From CAZBSE01 sp964561115 (GTDB taxonomy: Bacteria; Actinomycetota; Humimicrobiia; Humimicrobiales; Humimicrobiaceae), in the NCBI GenBank assembly GCA_964561115.1, contig CAZLOE010000004.1, positions 1 to 64,000 on the forward strand: a stretch of 64,000 bases of DNA, given 5' to 3'. The notes under the pieces are model-generated. The model made no database searches. It was not told where the DNA came from and worked only from the letters and a program-made list of their open reading frames with translations. Each line of letters starts with the position of its first letter. The first letter of the stretch is position 1. This document shows positions 8,121 to 16,354 of the stretch, one piece after another. The position numbers were made by a program, and so were the translations under genes.

Positions 8121-8654
8121 GTGAAGCAATTCACCAGTTTGATGAATCTGATAGAAACCAGAAAAAGCATCAGATCTTATAAACCCCAGGAAGTAGAAGA
8201 AGAAAAACTAAATTATATTCTACAGGCGTTTAGAAAAGCTCCGTCTGCCAAAAACCTCCAGCCGTGGAAATTGATTGTTGTAAAAGACAAGAAAAAAATA
8301 AGTGACCTATCCATAGCATGCAATAACCAGACTTTTCTGGCAGAAGCTCCTATAATTATTGTGGCCTGTGCCAAAGAAGAAGAAGCTTACGGGGTGATGG
8401 GCGGTTATATGAGCAGTTATCCCATAGATGTAGCGATTGCGCTGGAACACCTAATACTTGCTGCTACTGAAAAAGGGTTGGGCACCTGCTGGATTGGAGC
8501 ATTTAAGGAAAAATTGGTGAAGGATCTGCTTGGTGTTCCGGAGGATGTAAGAGTGGTTGCAGTAACACCATTAGGTTACCCGGCCAGAGAAGGCGGAGCC
8601 AGAGGAAGAAAACCCCTTGCCAAGATAGTCTCCTACGACAAGTATATAGACTGA
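8121..8654 (+). CDS. nitroreductase-family flavoprotein
   Basis: This 177-residue protein has the nitroreductase signatures: RKSIRSYKPQEV for FMN phosphate binding, APSAKNLQPWKLIVV, and a C-terminal GLGTCWIGAF stretch. Such dimers use FMN and NAD(P)H to reduce nitro compounds, quinones or other acceptors; the natural substrate is unknown. A GTG start at 8121 follows a G-rich AGAGGGGG sequence; an in-frame ATG at 8142 is the alternative. It lies in its own transcription context, 129 bases after the aldo/keto reductase. Confidence 0.88.
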   Translation: MKQFTSLMNLIETRKSIRSYKPQEVEEEKLNYILQAFRKAPSAKNLQPWKLIVVKDKKKISDLSIACNNQTFLAEAPIIIVACAKEEEAYGVMGGYMSSYPIDVAIALEHLILAATEKGLGTCWIGAFKEKLVKDLLGVPEDVRVVAVTPLGYPAREGGARGRKPLAKIVSYDKYID

Positions 8655-8679
8655 TAAAGGTTTATAGATCAATTTATTT

Positions 8680-11250
8680 ATGGAAATAATTATAACCCAT
8701 TTGAGCTCTGATTTTGATTCTTTTGCTGGAATGGTAGCAGCTAAGAAAATATACCCGCAGGCTCAAATTGTACTGCCTACTGCAATAAATCAAAACGTGA
8801 GAAAGTTCATCACTCTTTATGAAGATGAGCTGCCGCCCCTTTTGGACCCCAAGGGGATTGATTTTTCAAAGGTAAAAAGAGCCATTGTAATCGATACAAA
8901 GTTTGCCTCAAGGTTAGGCCCTGCAAAGGCGGCATTAAGTAATAAGGGTATTGAAGTAATAGTATATGATCATCATCAGAAGACTTCCAGAGATCTGAAA
9001 GCCACCTATGATTATTCCAGAGAGGTGGGAGCTGCTACGGCTATTCTGGTAAATCTTATAAAAGAGAAAAAGATCAGTGTTTCCCCGCTTGATGCTACAC
9101 TTTTTACACTTGGGATATATGAGGACACAGGTTCATTTACATATCCGGGCACTACTTCCAGCGATCTTGAAGCAGCTGCATTCCTTATGAAGAAAGGGAC
9201 TAATTTATTTGTAGTATCAAAATTCTTAAATCTTTCACTTACCGAAGACCAGCACAGACTTTTAGAGAAGTTGATAATGAACTGTAAAAAGGTAAATGTA
9301 AATGAAACAGAAATCTTGCTTTCTCAGGCGGACATGCCTGATTTTGTTGAAGGGCTTTCTGTGCTGACCAGGAAACTGTCCCAGATCGAAGATGTAAGTA
9401 TAGTGATATGCTGGGCTAAAATGAAAGGGAAGATTTATGCAGTTGGCAGAAGTGATGATAAAAATGTGGATGTGTCCGAGATACTGAAGGTTGTAGGGGG
9501 CGGTGGGCACCCGCAGGCAGCTTCCGCAGTTGTAAACGACATAGCTTTTGAAGAAGTGGGAAAAAAGATGATGGGCTCCCTTAAAAAACATATAAAAAAG
9601 CCAATGCTTGCAAAGGATATAATGTCTTATCCGGTAAGGGTGGTAAAGGAAGATGCAAGCATAGCTCAGGTAGATAAAATCTTAAAAAAATACGGTCATT
9701 CTGGAATACCCATTGTGGACAAAGCCGAAGACCTTGTCGGTATAATAACAAGGAAGGATATAGATAAGGCAATAGGCCACGGCCTTTCACATGCTCCTGT
9801 GAAGGGTTTTAAGTCCCGAAGTGTTGTGAGAGCCGGTGCAAATACGAGCATTGGTGAGATACAGAATCTTATGGTAGAAAACGGCATTGGAAGAGTACCT
9901 ATTATAGATAAGAAAAAGATCATAGGTATTATTACCAGAAAAGATGTCCTGAGGTTCTTACACGGCCGAAGCTATGAGAATTTCTGGGGATTTTTCCCTG
10001 AAAAATTACAAAAGATACTAAAGATCATTTCCGGTGTCTCACAGGTTCTGAAATATAATACTTATCTGGTAGGAGGGATAGTAAGAGATGCACTTCTGAA
10101 GATACCTAATTTTGATATAGATATTGTAGCAGAGGGTGATGGTATAAAGTTTGGAAAAGAATTATCTTCAAGATTTGACTGCAGACTGGAATGCCACAAG
10201 AAATTCGGAACTGCTGTCCTGGTCTTAAGTGACAGACAGCATATAGATATAGCCTCAGCAAGAGTGGAATATTATAAGAGCCCGGCTGCTCTTCCCAGTG
10301 TAGAATCAGGGAATATAAAACAGGATCTTTCCAGGAGAGATTTTACTATAAATACTATGGCCGTGTCGCTTAATAAAGAAAATTTTGGCGAGATCCTTGA
10401 TTATTTCGGAGGAAGGGAAGATTTGAAAAACAAAAAGATAAAAGTCCTTCACAAGATGAGTTTTATTGAGGATCCAACCAGGATCTTTAGGGCAGTGAGG
10501 TTTGAGAAGAGGCTTGGATTTAAAATGGACAGCCAGACCGAAAAACTTGCCAGGACTACTATAAATATGAATATAGTGTCAAAGCTAAACGGGGTAAGGA
10601 TAAGAGATGAACTCATTTATATTTTTAATGAAAAAAATCCCCTGGAGGCGATTGAAAGACTATATGAACTTGGTGCGCTTAAGAAAATAGGAATAAAGGT
10701 AAGGATCGATAAAAAATTTATAGAACAGGTCAAAAAGATATTAAAATATTACCGTGAGATGAAAGATGATTATAATAAAATCGGAAGGGAAATTAAAAAG
10801 TGGAGATTACTTTTTATCCTTCTTCTAAGAGGTAATAAGCCTGACAAGATCGAAAGATGGTGTTCTGAGATGAAGGTCAGAAAGAAAGATGTAAATGTTA
10901 TACTCAATACCTATAAAATGTGGAATGAGGCCAGGAGGAATCTTAAAAGCAGCATTAAAAAGAATTCCACTCTTTACCACAGGGTCAGTTTAATCCCTCC
11001 CGATCTTCAGGTCATTGCCTGCAGCTGGGGAAGGGAATATCTGGGCAATATCAAGAAATATTTAAAAGACCTTTCCGCCTTACATCTTGAAATCAATGGT
11101 AATACATTAAAGGATATGGGTTACAAACCTTCGGAGAAATTTAAAGAAGTCCTGGAAAAATTATTTGAGATGAAACTGAACGGCAGGATAAAGAATAAAG
11201 AAGACGAGATCTCTAATTTGAAGAAGTTGATGGGGACGCACATCAGTTAA
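8680..11250 (+). CDS. DHH-DHHA1-CBS-CBS-tRNA nucleotidyltransferase fusion (A- or CCA-adding enzyme)
   Basis: The 856-residue multidomain protein begins with a DHH phosphoesterase (THLSSDFDSFAG, a YDHHQK motif near 98, GGGGHPQAASAVV of DHHA1), continues with two CBS domains (about 310-430), and ends with a class II poly(A)/CCA polymerase head (GGIVRD near 466, the metal-binding DIDIV, and RRDFTINTMA) plus the RNA-binding neck and tail. This architecture is known from A-adding enzymes such as that of Aquifex. CBS domains suggest control by adenine nucleotides. A tRNA gene follows 89 bases later; it already encodes its CCA, so end repair is the likely role. Confidence 0.88.
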   Translation: MEIIITHLSSDFDSFAGMVAAKKIYPQAQIVLPTAINQNVRKFITLYEDELPPLLDPKGIDFSKVKRAIVIDTKFASRLGPAKAALSNKGIEVIVYDHHQKTSRDLKATYDYSREVGAATAILVNLIKEKKISVSPLDATLFTLGIYEDTGSFTYPGTTSSDLEAAAFLMKKGTNLFVVSKFLNLSLTEDQHRLLEKLIMNCKKVNVNETEILLSQADMPDFVEGLSVLTRKLSQIEDVSIVICWAKMKGKIYAVGRSDDKNVDVSEILKVVGGGGHPQAASAVVNDIAFEEVGKKMMGSLKKHIKKPMLAKDIMSYPVRVVKEDASIAQVDKILKKYGHSGIPIVDKAEDLVGIITRKDIDKAIGHGLSHAPVKGFKSRSVVRAGANTSIGEIQNLMVENGIGRVPIIDKKKIIGIITRKDVLRFLHGRSYENFWGFFPEKLQKILKIISGVSQVLKYNTYLVGGIVRDALLKIPNFDIDIVAEGDGIKFGKELSSRFDCRLECHKKFGTAVLVLSDRQHIDIASARVEYYKSPAALPSVESGNIKQDLSRRDFTINTMAVSLNKENFGEILDYFGGREDLKNKKIKVLHKMSFIEDPTRIFRAVRFEKRLGFKMDSQTEKLARTTINMNIVSKLNGVRIRDELIYIFNEKNPLEAIERLYELGALKKIGIKVRIDKKFIEQVKKILKYYREMKDDYNKIGREIKKWRLLFILLLRGNKPDKIERWCSEMKVRKKDVNVILNTYKMWNEARRNLKSSIKKNSTLYHRVSLIPPDLQVIACSWGREYLGNIKKYLKDLSALHLEINGNTLKDMGYKPSEKFKEVLEKLFEMKLNGRIKNKEDEISNLKKLMGTHIS

Positions 11251-11288
11251 GGTTCTTATGATAGAAATATTCCCCGAGGAATCGAATA

Positions 11289-11318
11289 TTGATATCTTTT
11301 TAGTTATTTATATATAAT
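11289..11318 (+). promoter_or_regulatory. promoter of the tRNA-Val gene
   Basis: TTGATA (11289-11294) and TATAAT (11313-11318) are separated by 18 bases. Transcription would start near 11325, about 15 bases before the mature tRNA 5' end. Confidence 0.6.
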
Positions 11319-11339
11319 ACTCTGGTAATATATATATCA

Positions 11340-11416
11340 GGGCGGTTAGCTCAGATGGTTAGAGCGCTGCGTCGACATCGCAGAGGTCATTGGTTCAAAT
11401 CCAATATCGCCCACCA
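11340..11416 (+). tRNA. tRNA-Val (anticodon GAC), CCA encoded, C at position 33
   Basis: The cloverleaf is complete: acceptor GGGCGGT with ATCGCCC, D-stem GCTC/GAGC, anticodon stem CTGCG/CGCAG, T-stem ATTGG/CCAAT with loop TTCAAAT, discriminator A and encoded CCA. The 7-base anticodon loop is TCGACAT, placing GAC at 11374-11376 (Val codons GUC/GUU). The base before the anticodon (position 33) is C rather than the almost universal U. All stems pair, with one G-U, so this does not look like a decayed gene. Confidence 0.92.
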
Positions 11417-11437
11417 CTTCTTAATATATTATTTTAA

Positions 11438-11762
11438 ATGCTACCAAAAACTTGAAGATGATATTGCTTTTATTCAGAAACACGGCCTGGCTGAATTTAG
11501 AAGATCACAAAAAGCAAGGGAAAAACTGCTCTGGAAGCTTCTTGATGGATTCAATGAAGGGCGCTCAAAGAGTTACTTCTGCCTTGCTGCTACAGTATTA
11601 GATTTAGATGAATTAGCAGAAGCAGTAAAGGAAGCCGCGGGTAGTTCCAAAAGTCTTGATATAAAAGAGAAAGCCAAGCTTGCACATTCGATCCTGGACA
11701 GGATAGCAGAGAAGAAGGGATACTATCTAAAACTGAGAAAAAAGCCTGCTGTCAAAGTATGA
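11438..11762 (+). CDS. small conserved-looking protein with a disrupted or unusual start
   Basis: An open frame ending at 11762 encodes about 105 residues of basic, helical sequence including FNEGRSKSYFCLA and DELAEAVKEAA. I do not recognise the family. The frame has no ATG, GTG or TTG after the tRNA it overlaps. An ATG at 11438 lies one frame away: dropping one A from the A5 run at 11446-11450 would join it to this frame and give a protein starting MLPKLEDDIAF. Either the run carries an indel, or the gene starts on a rare codon such as ATT at 11463, or it is a remnant. Convergent with the activator gene 15 bases away. Confidence 0.45.
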
Positions 11763-11777
11763 TGAGTTTATCGGGAG

Positions 11778-12551
11778 CTAGCCTATATTCTGGGCAAGAT
11801 AGGCTGCACCAAGTGCCCCGGTTATCTGCGGCTCATCGGGTATCTTTATTTTGACTTCCAGATTTTCTTCAAGAGCCTTTACCACTCCCAGGTTTTTGGC
11901 GACTCCTCCTGTCATACATACCGGTTCTTCAAGTCCTATCCTTTCAACCATTGAAGTTATCCTGTTTGCTATGGAATAAATGAGGCCTTTTATGATCTTG
12001 TCTTTATCTACTCCCTGTCCGATAAGGGAGACTATTTCAGATTCGGCAAATACGGTGCAGGTCGAGGTTATATCGACCTTACCATCGGTTTTAATAAAAA
12101 TAGGAGCAAAATGCTCAAGGTCTATTTCCATTGCCTTGGCCATTACTTCCAAAAATCTTCCCGTCCCTGCCGCACACTTATCGTTCATCAGAAAGTCAAT
12201 GGGACTCCCGTTTTCAAGCTTGATTACCTTGCTATCCTGCCCGCCGATATCGATCACTGTTTTAAGGTCAGGGAATAATGATATTGCTCCCCTGGCATGG
12301 CAGCTGATCTCGGTTATATTTTTATCTGCAAATGGAATATTTATCCTACCGTAGCCCGTGGCAATAATTGCTTTGATATCTCTGCTTTTAAGCTTAGCTT
12401 TATTTAAGGTATCCTCAAAGGCGTTTTTTGCAGCATTCTTACTGCTGGAGCCGGTAGGGGAAATAGCATAGGATAAGATTTTGTTATCTTTTCCATCCAG
12501 TATCACTGCTTCGGTTGATACTGAACCAACATCAATTCCGCAGGTATACAT
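11778..12551 (-). CDS. 2-hydroxyacyl-CoA dehydratase activator (BadF/HgdC-type ATPase)
   Basis: The 257-residue ASKHA-fold ATPase begins GIDVGSVSTEAVILD and has the second phosphate loop IDIGGQDSKVI. Two conserved Cys, in DKCAAGTGRF and STCTVFAESE, would hold the [4Fe-4S] cluster bridging the dimer. Activators of this type use ATP to push a low-potential electron into a partner dehydratase or reductase. It is the last gene of a minus-strand run behind two candidate partner subunits. Length is typical of the family. Confidence 0.9.
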   Translation of the reverse strand: MYTCGIDVGSVSTEAVILDGKDNKILSYAISPTGSSSKNAAKNAFEDTLNKAKLKSRDIKAIIATGYGRINIPFADKNITEISCHARGAISLFPDLKTVIDIGGQDSKVIKLENGSPIDFLMNDKCAAGTGRFLEVMAKAMEIDLEHFAPIFIKTDGKVDITSTCTVFAESEIVSLIGQGVDKDKIIKGLIYSIANRITSMVERIGLEEPVCMTGGVAKNLGVVKALEENLEVKIKIPDEPQITGALGAAYLAQNIG

Positions 12552-12569
12552 CTGTTTCCTTTCTTTTGC

Positions 12570-13859
12570 TTATGTTTTAGAATTTAAAATTTCCAGAAAT
12601 CCCTGCATCCTGGTCTTTATCTGGCCGTGAGATGAATTGTTACGGTCCACACAATCTCCGTCTATTACCAACGTAGGGATGCCCAACTTCTTAAGACTGT
12701 CTTTGATTATCCTTGCGCCGCCGTTACTCTGCCTGCAGCCCCAGTGAGAAAAAAGGACAGCTCCGTCGATTTTATATTCTCTGGCAATATCAAGGATTAC
12801 CTTAACACGGTTGTCGATCTTGCCGCCGAGGAAGTGGGAAAGCATCTTTTTGGCCAGGCTTTCAAAAGGCTTTAGCGGGTCAAGCTCGGGCCAGTAAACA
12901 TAATTTATCTCTTCAAAGACTACTATGCAGTTTTCTTTTTTAAGGATATCAAAGATCTCGCTTTTATAGTACGGTTTGAGATGCAGCCACAGGATCCTTT
13001 TAGGAAGGTTTCCTTTACTACCATTTTTTCCCTGCTGTATGGCCAGGTATTTTTTTAATTCTCTGTACATATGCTTATAAAGAGTAACAGCTTTTTCTGT
13101 TCCGGGCAGCACGTGAAAAGGAAGGATATAATTTAGAGCATTGAAATAAGGGGGATACTCTGTAAGATCCTTTCTTAAGTCATTTACTTTGACTGCCCAA
13201 TTTCTGAACTCATTTGAAAGACTTATGATTTCTCTGAATTTAGAATAGTCAGGTTCCCTGCCTGTTTTTGAACTTATATCCATATATATATTTTTTAGCT
13301 GGCCGGTAAGGTACTGTAGAGATTCTTTTGAATAATGGTATGGAACATCGATGAGATAGAAATTTTTTTCAATACCATATTTCTTTGAATATATGTAAAA
13401 AGATTTCTGCGCAGCATCGCAGGCCAGATTGGTGGCCAGGATAAAGTCAGGTTTAGGAAATACATCAAGCTCTAATGCACCGGAAGCACTCCTGTGGAAG
13501 GTACACAGATCCTGTGAATACCAGTTAGACGCAGACTGTTTGATAGTCTGGGATGCTATACCAAGTCCTGCAGTGAAACCTGCCATTACTTCCGGAGGGA
13601 AGGGAGTGATTTCAAGTGCGTGCAGCATCTCATATGGTACAAAAAGCGATCCAAATCCTACAGGGTGGCTGTTATCTGAATAGGCATTTCTTAAGCTTTC
13701 TATAGTAAAAATATTCAGGTATTTATCAGAGACTGAGGAAAAGGTGCTTCCATAGGTATAAAGTATGGGCTTTTTGGCAATTATGCCAAGCAGCCTCTTT
13801 ATATATTTCTGGTTCAAGTTCTTCTGTATTCCTGTTTTTAATCTGTCTTTTATTCCCAT
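12570..13859 (-). CDS. 2-hydroxyacyl-CoA dehydratase / benzoyl-CoA reductase-like subunit
   Basis: The 429-residue protein belongs to the HgdB/BcrB-C superfamily by its layout: a first half with candidate cluster ligands in QDLCTFHRSASG and NLACDAAQKS, and a second half ending in HWGCRQSNGG, IDGDCVDRNN and the C-terminal TRMQGFLEIL typical of these subunits. Partners form a [4Fe-4S] heterodimer that needs the ATP-driven activator encoded 18 bases downstream. The substrate cannot be inferred; the group includes dehydratases, reductases and uncharacterised enzymes on non-CoA substrates. Confidence 0.8.
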   Translation of the reverse strand: MGIKDRLKTGIQKNLNQKYIKRLLGIIAKKPILYTYGSTFSSVSDKYLNIFTIESLRNAYSDNSHPVGFGSLFVPYEMLHALEITPFPPEVMAGFTAGLGIASQTIKQSASNWYSQDLCTFHRSASGALELDVFPKPDFILATNLACDAAQKSFYIYSKKYGIEKNFYLIDVPYHYSKESLQYLTGQLKNIYMDISSKTGREPDYSKFREIISLSNEFRNWAVKVNDLRKDLTEYPPYFNALNYILPFHVLPGTEKAVTLYKHMYRELKKYLAIQQGKNGSKGNLPKRILWLHLKPYYKSEIFDILKKENCIVVFEEINYVYWPELDPLKPFESLAKKMLSHFLGGKIDNRVKVILDIAREYKIDGAVLFSHWGCRQSNGGARIIKDSLKKLGIPTLVIDGDCVDRNNSSHGQIKTRMQGFLEILNSKT

Positions 13860-13875
13860 CTTGATTATATCTATT

Positions 13876-15033
13876 TTACAGCATCTCCAGAAAAGCCTGT
13901 ATCCTTGTCTTTAGCTGGCCTTCTGAAAAATTGTTATATTCCATTTCTAGATACAGCACAGGGATTCCCATTTGGTTAAATCTCTCTTTCAGAAGGGGAA
14001 AGGAATATAATACTGTATCACAGAATTTCAAACTAATAAATATTATACCTTCTATACTGTTTTCTATTATAGTATTTTCAATTTCTTTAAGTTTTAGTCC
14101 CAGATCGGCCATTCTCATACATGGAGATTTATTTAGATATCTCCGGGCCAGGGAGGTAAGTATATCCGTACTTCCGTCTTTATCTACCAGTTTTATAAAG
14201 TACCTGCTTGAGATACAGAGATCATCGGAAGCTACTCTGAGTTTCATTGATGACAGCATATCCCATAATTTTTCTTCAGTGATAAAATTGCCAATGACCA
14301 TTATTCCGGGAATGCTTCCTCTATCTGTTTCTGAAATGGTCTTATTTTGCCCGGCAGAGTCTTCTATGAATTTTAGATATTTTTCTAGCTCGTCTATAAA
14401 CACTTGAGCTTCGGATGTCATAGACAACTCCATGATCCTGTAGTAGGTAGAAATGTATATATGGCGGGGGAACTTCTTAAATATAAGGCTGAATTTTTCT
14501 AAAAGTCTCCTTTTTTTATTTATAAGAAGTACAGCTTCAGCTATTTCTTTTTCTCTTATTTTGACCCCGGCTGTATTTTCAATAAATCTTTTCATATGGG
14601 CAAGATTAACTCTAAAAAAAGCTGTAGAATCTTCCCCCCGAAGGCGTGGGACATCCAGAAGATGCGAGGGGGTTTTTTTTAGATAGGTATTTGCAGTATC
14701 ATACAATCTTCTCATACCATCGCAGGAGTTGGTAAATACCAACGCTTTAAGATTGCTCATGTCAGATAGCAGGCTGTCCCAGCTTGATTTTATATAGGGA
14801 CAGAAATTTATAGGGAAGTAGCTTTCCGATTTTACTATCTTTTTACTTCCCATAATTCTTAAAGGGGTAAACCCGCCGGCGATTATCAGTTCTTCCGGAG
14901 TGTAAGTACAGAACCAACCGATTAAAGGCCTTTTATCCAGAGAGGATAAAGTATTTTTAAAAAAACTCTGAACATCATTTATTTTACTTTTTAAAAGGTC
15001 AGGGCTATCCGAATTTTTATTGTCCTGCATCAT
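13876..15033 (-). CDS. 2-hydroxyacyl-CoA dehydratase D-component-like subunit
   Basis: This 385-residue protein carries three conserved cysteines expected to hold a [4Fe-4S] cluster: WFCTYTPEELIIAGG near residue 42, NFCPYIKSSWDS and TNSCDGMRRLYDT. The C terminus (YLEMEYNNFSEGQLKTRIQA) matches the related subunit encoded downstream. It precedes that subunit by 16 bases. Together they look like the alpha and beta subunits of an ATP-activated radical dehydratase or reductase. No acyl-CoA transferase or acyl-CoA gene lies beside them, so the substrate remains open. Confidence 0.82.
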   Translation of the reverse strand: MMQDNKNSDSPDLLKSKINDVQSFFKNTLSSLDKRPLIGWFCTYTPEELIIAGGFTPLRIMGSKKIVKSESYFPINFCPYIKSSWDSLLSDMSNLKALVFTNSCDGMRRLYDTANTYLKKTPSHLLDVPRLRGEDSTAFFRVNLAHMKRFIENTAGVKIREKEIAEAVLLINKKRRLLEKFSLIFKKFPRHIYISTYYRIMELSMTSEAQVFIDELEKYLKFIEDSAGQNKTISETDRGSIPGIMVIGNFITEEKLWDMLSSMKLRVASDDLCISSRYFIKLVDKDGSTDILTSLARRYLNKSPCMRMADLGLKLKEIENTIIENSIEGIIFISLKFCDTVLYSFPLLKERFNQMGIPVLYLEMEYNNFSEGQLKTRIQAFLEML

Positions 15034-15058
15034 ATTATTTCCGTATCCGGGGCTGTTA

Positions 15059-15604
15059 TTAATTGCTTTTTATTATTTCTTCGTTTCTTGTGAATTCTTC
15101 ATAGATGCCCAGGTGTCCCCAGAAATCTTCAATATAGAATCCGTTTATTTGACCGCTGTCTTTGCCTTCTACAGTTATTTTTACCTTATCTATTTCTTCA
15201 AATTCGGTAAGCGTGTTTACGATTGAGTAGACAGCCAGAACTTCTGTAGTGGAGCTGTGAGGTATTTGATCTACGTTGGTTATAATCTCTTTGCTGAAAT
15301 CTACGACAGCGGTGCTGCCTGATATTTCCACTGAATTGACTTTTACATCGGAAGGTATGGTGGGATAAAGACTAGTGCTCTCCGGGCCTTTTACAAGTTC
15401 TTCTACTACTTTTTTTAAGAGTGCGTCACCTGTCTGGATTTGCCTTACTTCCTTTACAAGATAGGACTCGTTCTCCTCATAATCAGCAAAATACAGAGAA
15501 ATATTCTGTGTGCATGAAGACAGCAAGAAAAGAAAAGATATGGCAATAACAAGAAAGATGCTTAAGGTAGAAAGTCTACTGAGGATGATTTTATTTTTTT
15601 TCAT
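15059..15604 (-). CDS. GerMN-domain lipoprotein
   Basis: The 181-residue protein has an N-terminal signal with a lipobox-like LLSSC (Cys about 31), then a GerMN domain: LLKKVVEELVKGPESTSLY, TIPSDVKVNSVEISGSTAVV, and a conserved VDFSKEI. GerM-type domains occur in extracytoplasmic lipoproteins of Gram-positive bacteria, with roles in sporulation or cell-envelope assembly; nothing here proves sporulation. It is the promoter-proximal gene of the minus-strand run with the dehydratase genes, only 25 bases ahead of the next. Confidence 0.8.
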   Translation of the reverse strand: MKKNKIILSRLSTLSIFLVIAISFLFLLSSCTQNISLYFADYEENESYLVKEVRQIQTGDALLKKVVEELVKGPESTSLYPTIPSDVKVNSVEISGSTAVVDFSKEIITNVDQIPHSSTTEVLAVYSIVNTLTEFEEIDKVKITVEGKDSGQINGFYIEDFWGHLGIYEEFTRNEEIIKSN

Positions 15605-15822
15605 TTTTATTCTTAAAGGTCGTAATTTTTTGATAAATTATTTACCGTATAATTCTATAAAGATGAAGATAAAAAGACAATATATAAATTTCCGGGGTAC
15701 AAATCATTACAAAAATCGGCTATCAGGTGGTATTATAATCTTAGTTATACTGCTGAAGATGTGTAAATCCGGGATTATATCAAAATCCGGCTGTTTAATG
15801 ATAGATTTTATGGGGTGGTTAT

Positions 15823-16344
15823 ATGGAAAGCAAAAAGGCTCTTTTAGTAATAGATATGCTGAATGATTTTGTACGCGACGGGGCGCCGCTGAAAATCCCA
15901 CATATAGAAAAGATAATCGAACATGTCAAGAGAGAGACAGAAAAAGCCAGAAGCAGCGGTTACCCGGTGATTTATTTGTGTGACAGCCATGATAAAAAAG
16001 ACAGGGAATTTAAAATGTTCCCGCCCCATGCGGTTAAAAATACGGAAGGCTCAAAAATCATAGAAGAACTCAAGCCTCAGGGTACCGACATTATTATAAG
16101 AAAGAGCACATTCTCCGCTTTTTTTGAAACTGATTTAGATGAGGTATTGAAGAGATTGGGAGTCAAGAAATTGGTATTTGCAGGAGTTACTACCAGCATA
16201 TGTGTTCTTTATACAGTGGTAGATGCGGTGATGAGAGGTTATGAGGTAGAGGTGGTAAAAGATGCAGTGATCGGTCTAAATCCCGAAGACCACAGATTTG
16301 CACTTAAGCAGATGGAGAAAGTACTTAAGTTAAATATAATATAA
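15823..16344 (+). CDS. pncA: nicotinamidase (isochorismatase-like hydrolase)
   Basis: The 173-residue protein has the cysteine-hydrolase triad: Asp in VIDMLNDF (about 11), Lys in IRKSTFSAFF and Cys in GVTTSICV. The metal-binding Asp-x-His in CDSHDKKD and a further His in PPHAVKNTEG are the marks of nicotinamidases rather than isochorismatases. It deamidates nicotinamide to nicotinate. The next gene, ten bases on, is a nicotinate phosphoribosyltransferase, giving a two-step NAD salvage unit. The ATG follows GGGGTGG. Confidence 0.88.
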   Translation: MESKKALLVIDMLNDFVRDGAPLKIPHIEKIIEHVKRETEKARSSGYPVIYLCDSHDKKDREFKMFPPHAVKNTEGSKIIEELKPQGTDIIIRKSTFSAFFETDLDEVLKRLGVKKLVFAGVTTSICVLYTVVDAVMRGYEVEVVKDAVIGLNPEDHRFALKQMEKVLKLNII

Positions 16345-16354
16345 GGAGCAGGTA

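Noticed and set aside
11355..11437. Protein starting inside the tRNA-Val gene at ATG 11355
   Set aside because: The first 20 residues are just the translated tRNA; a coding start inside a complete tRNA is not credible.
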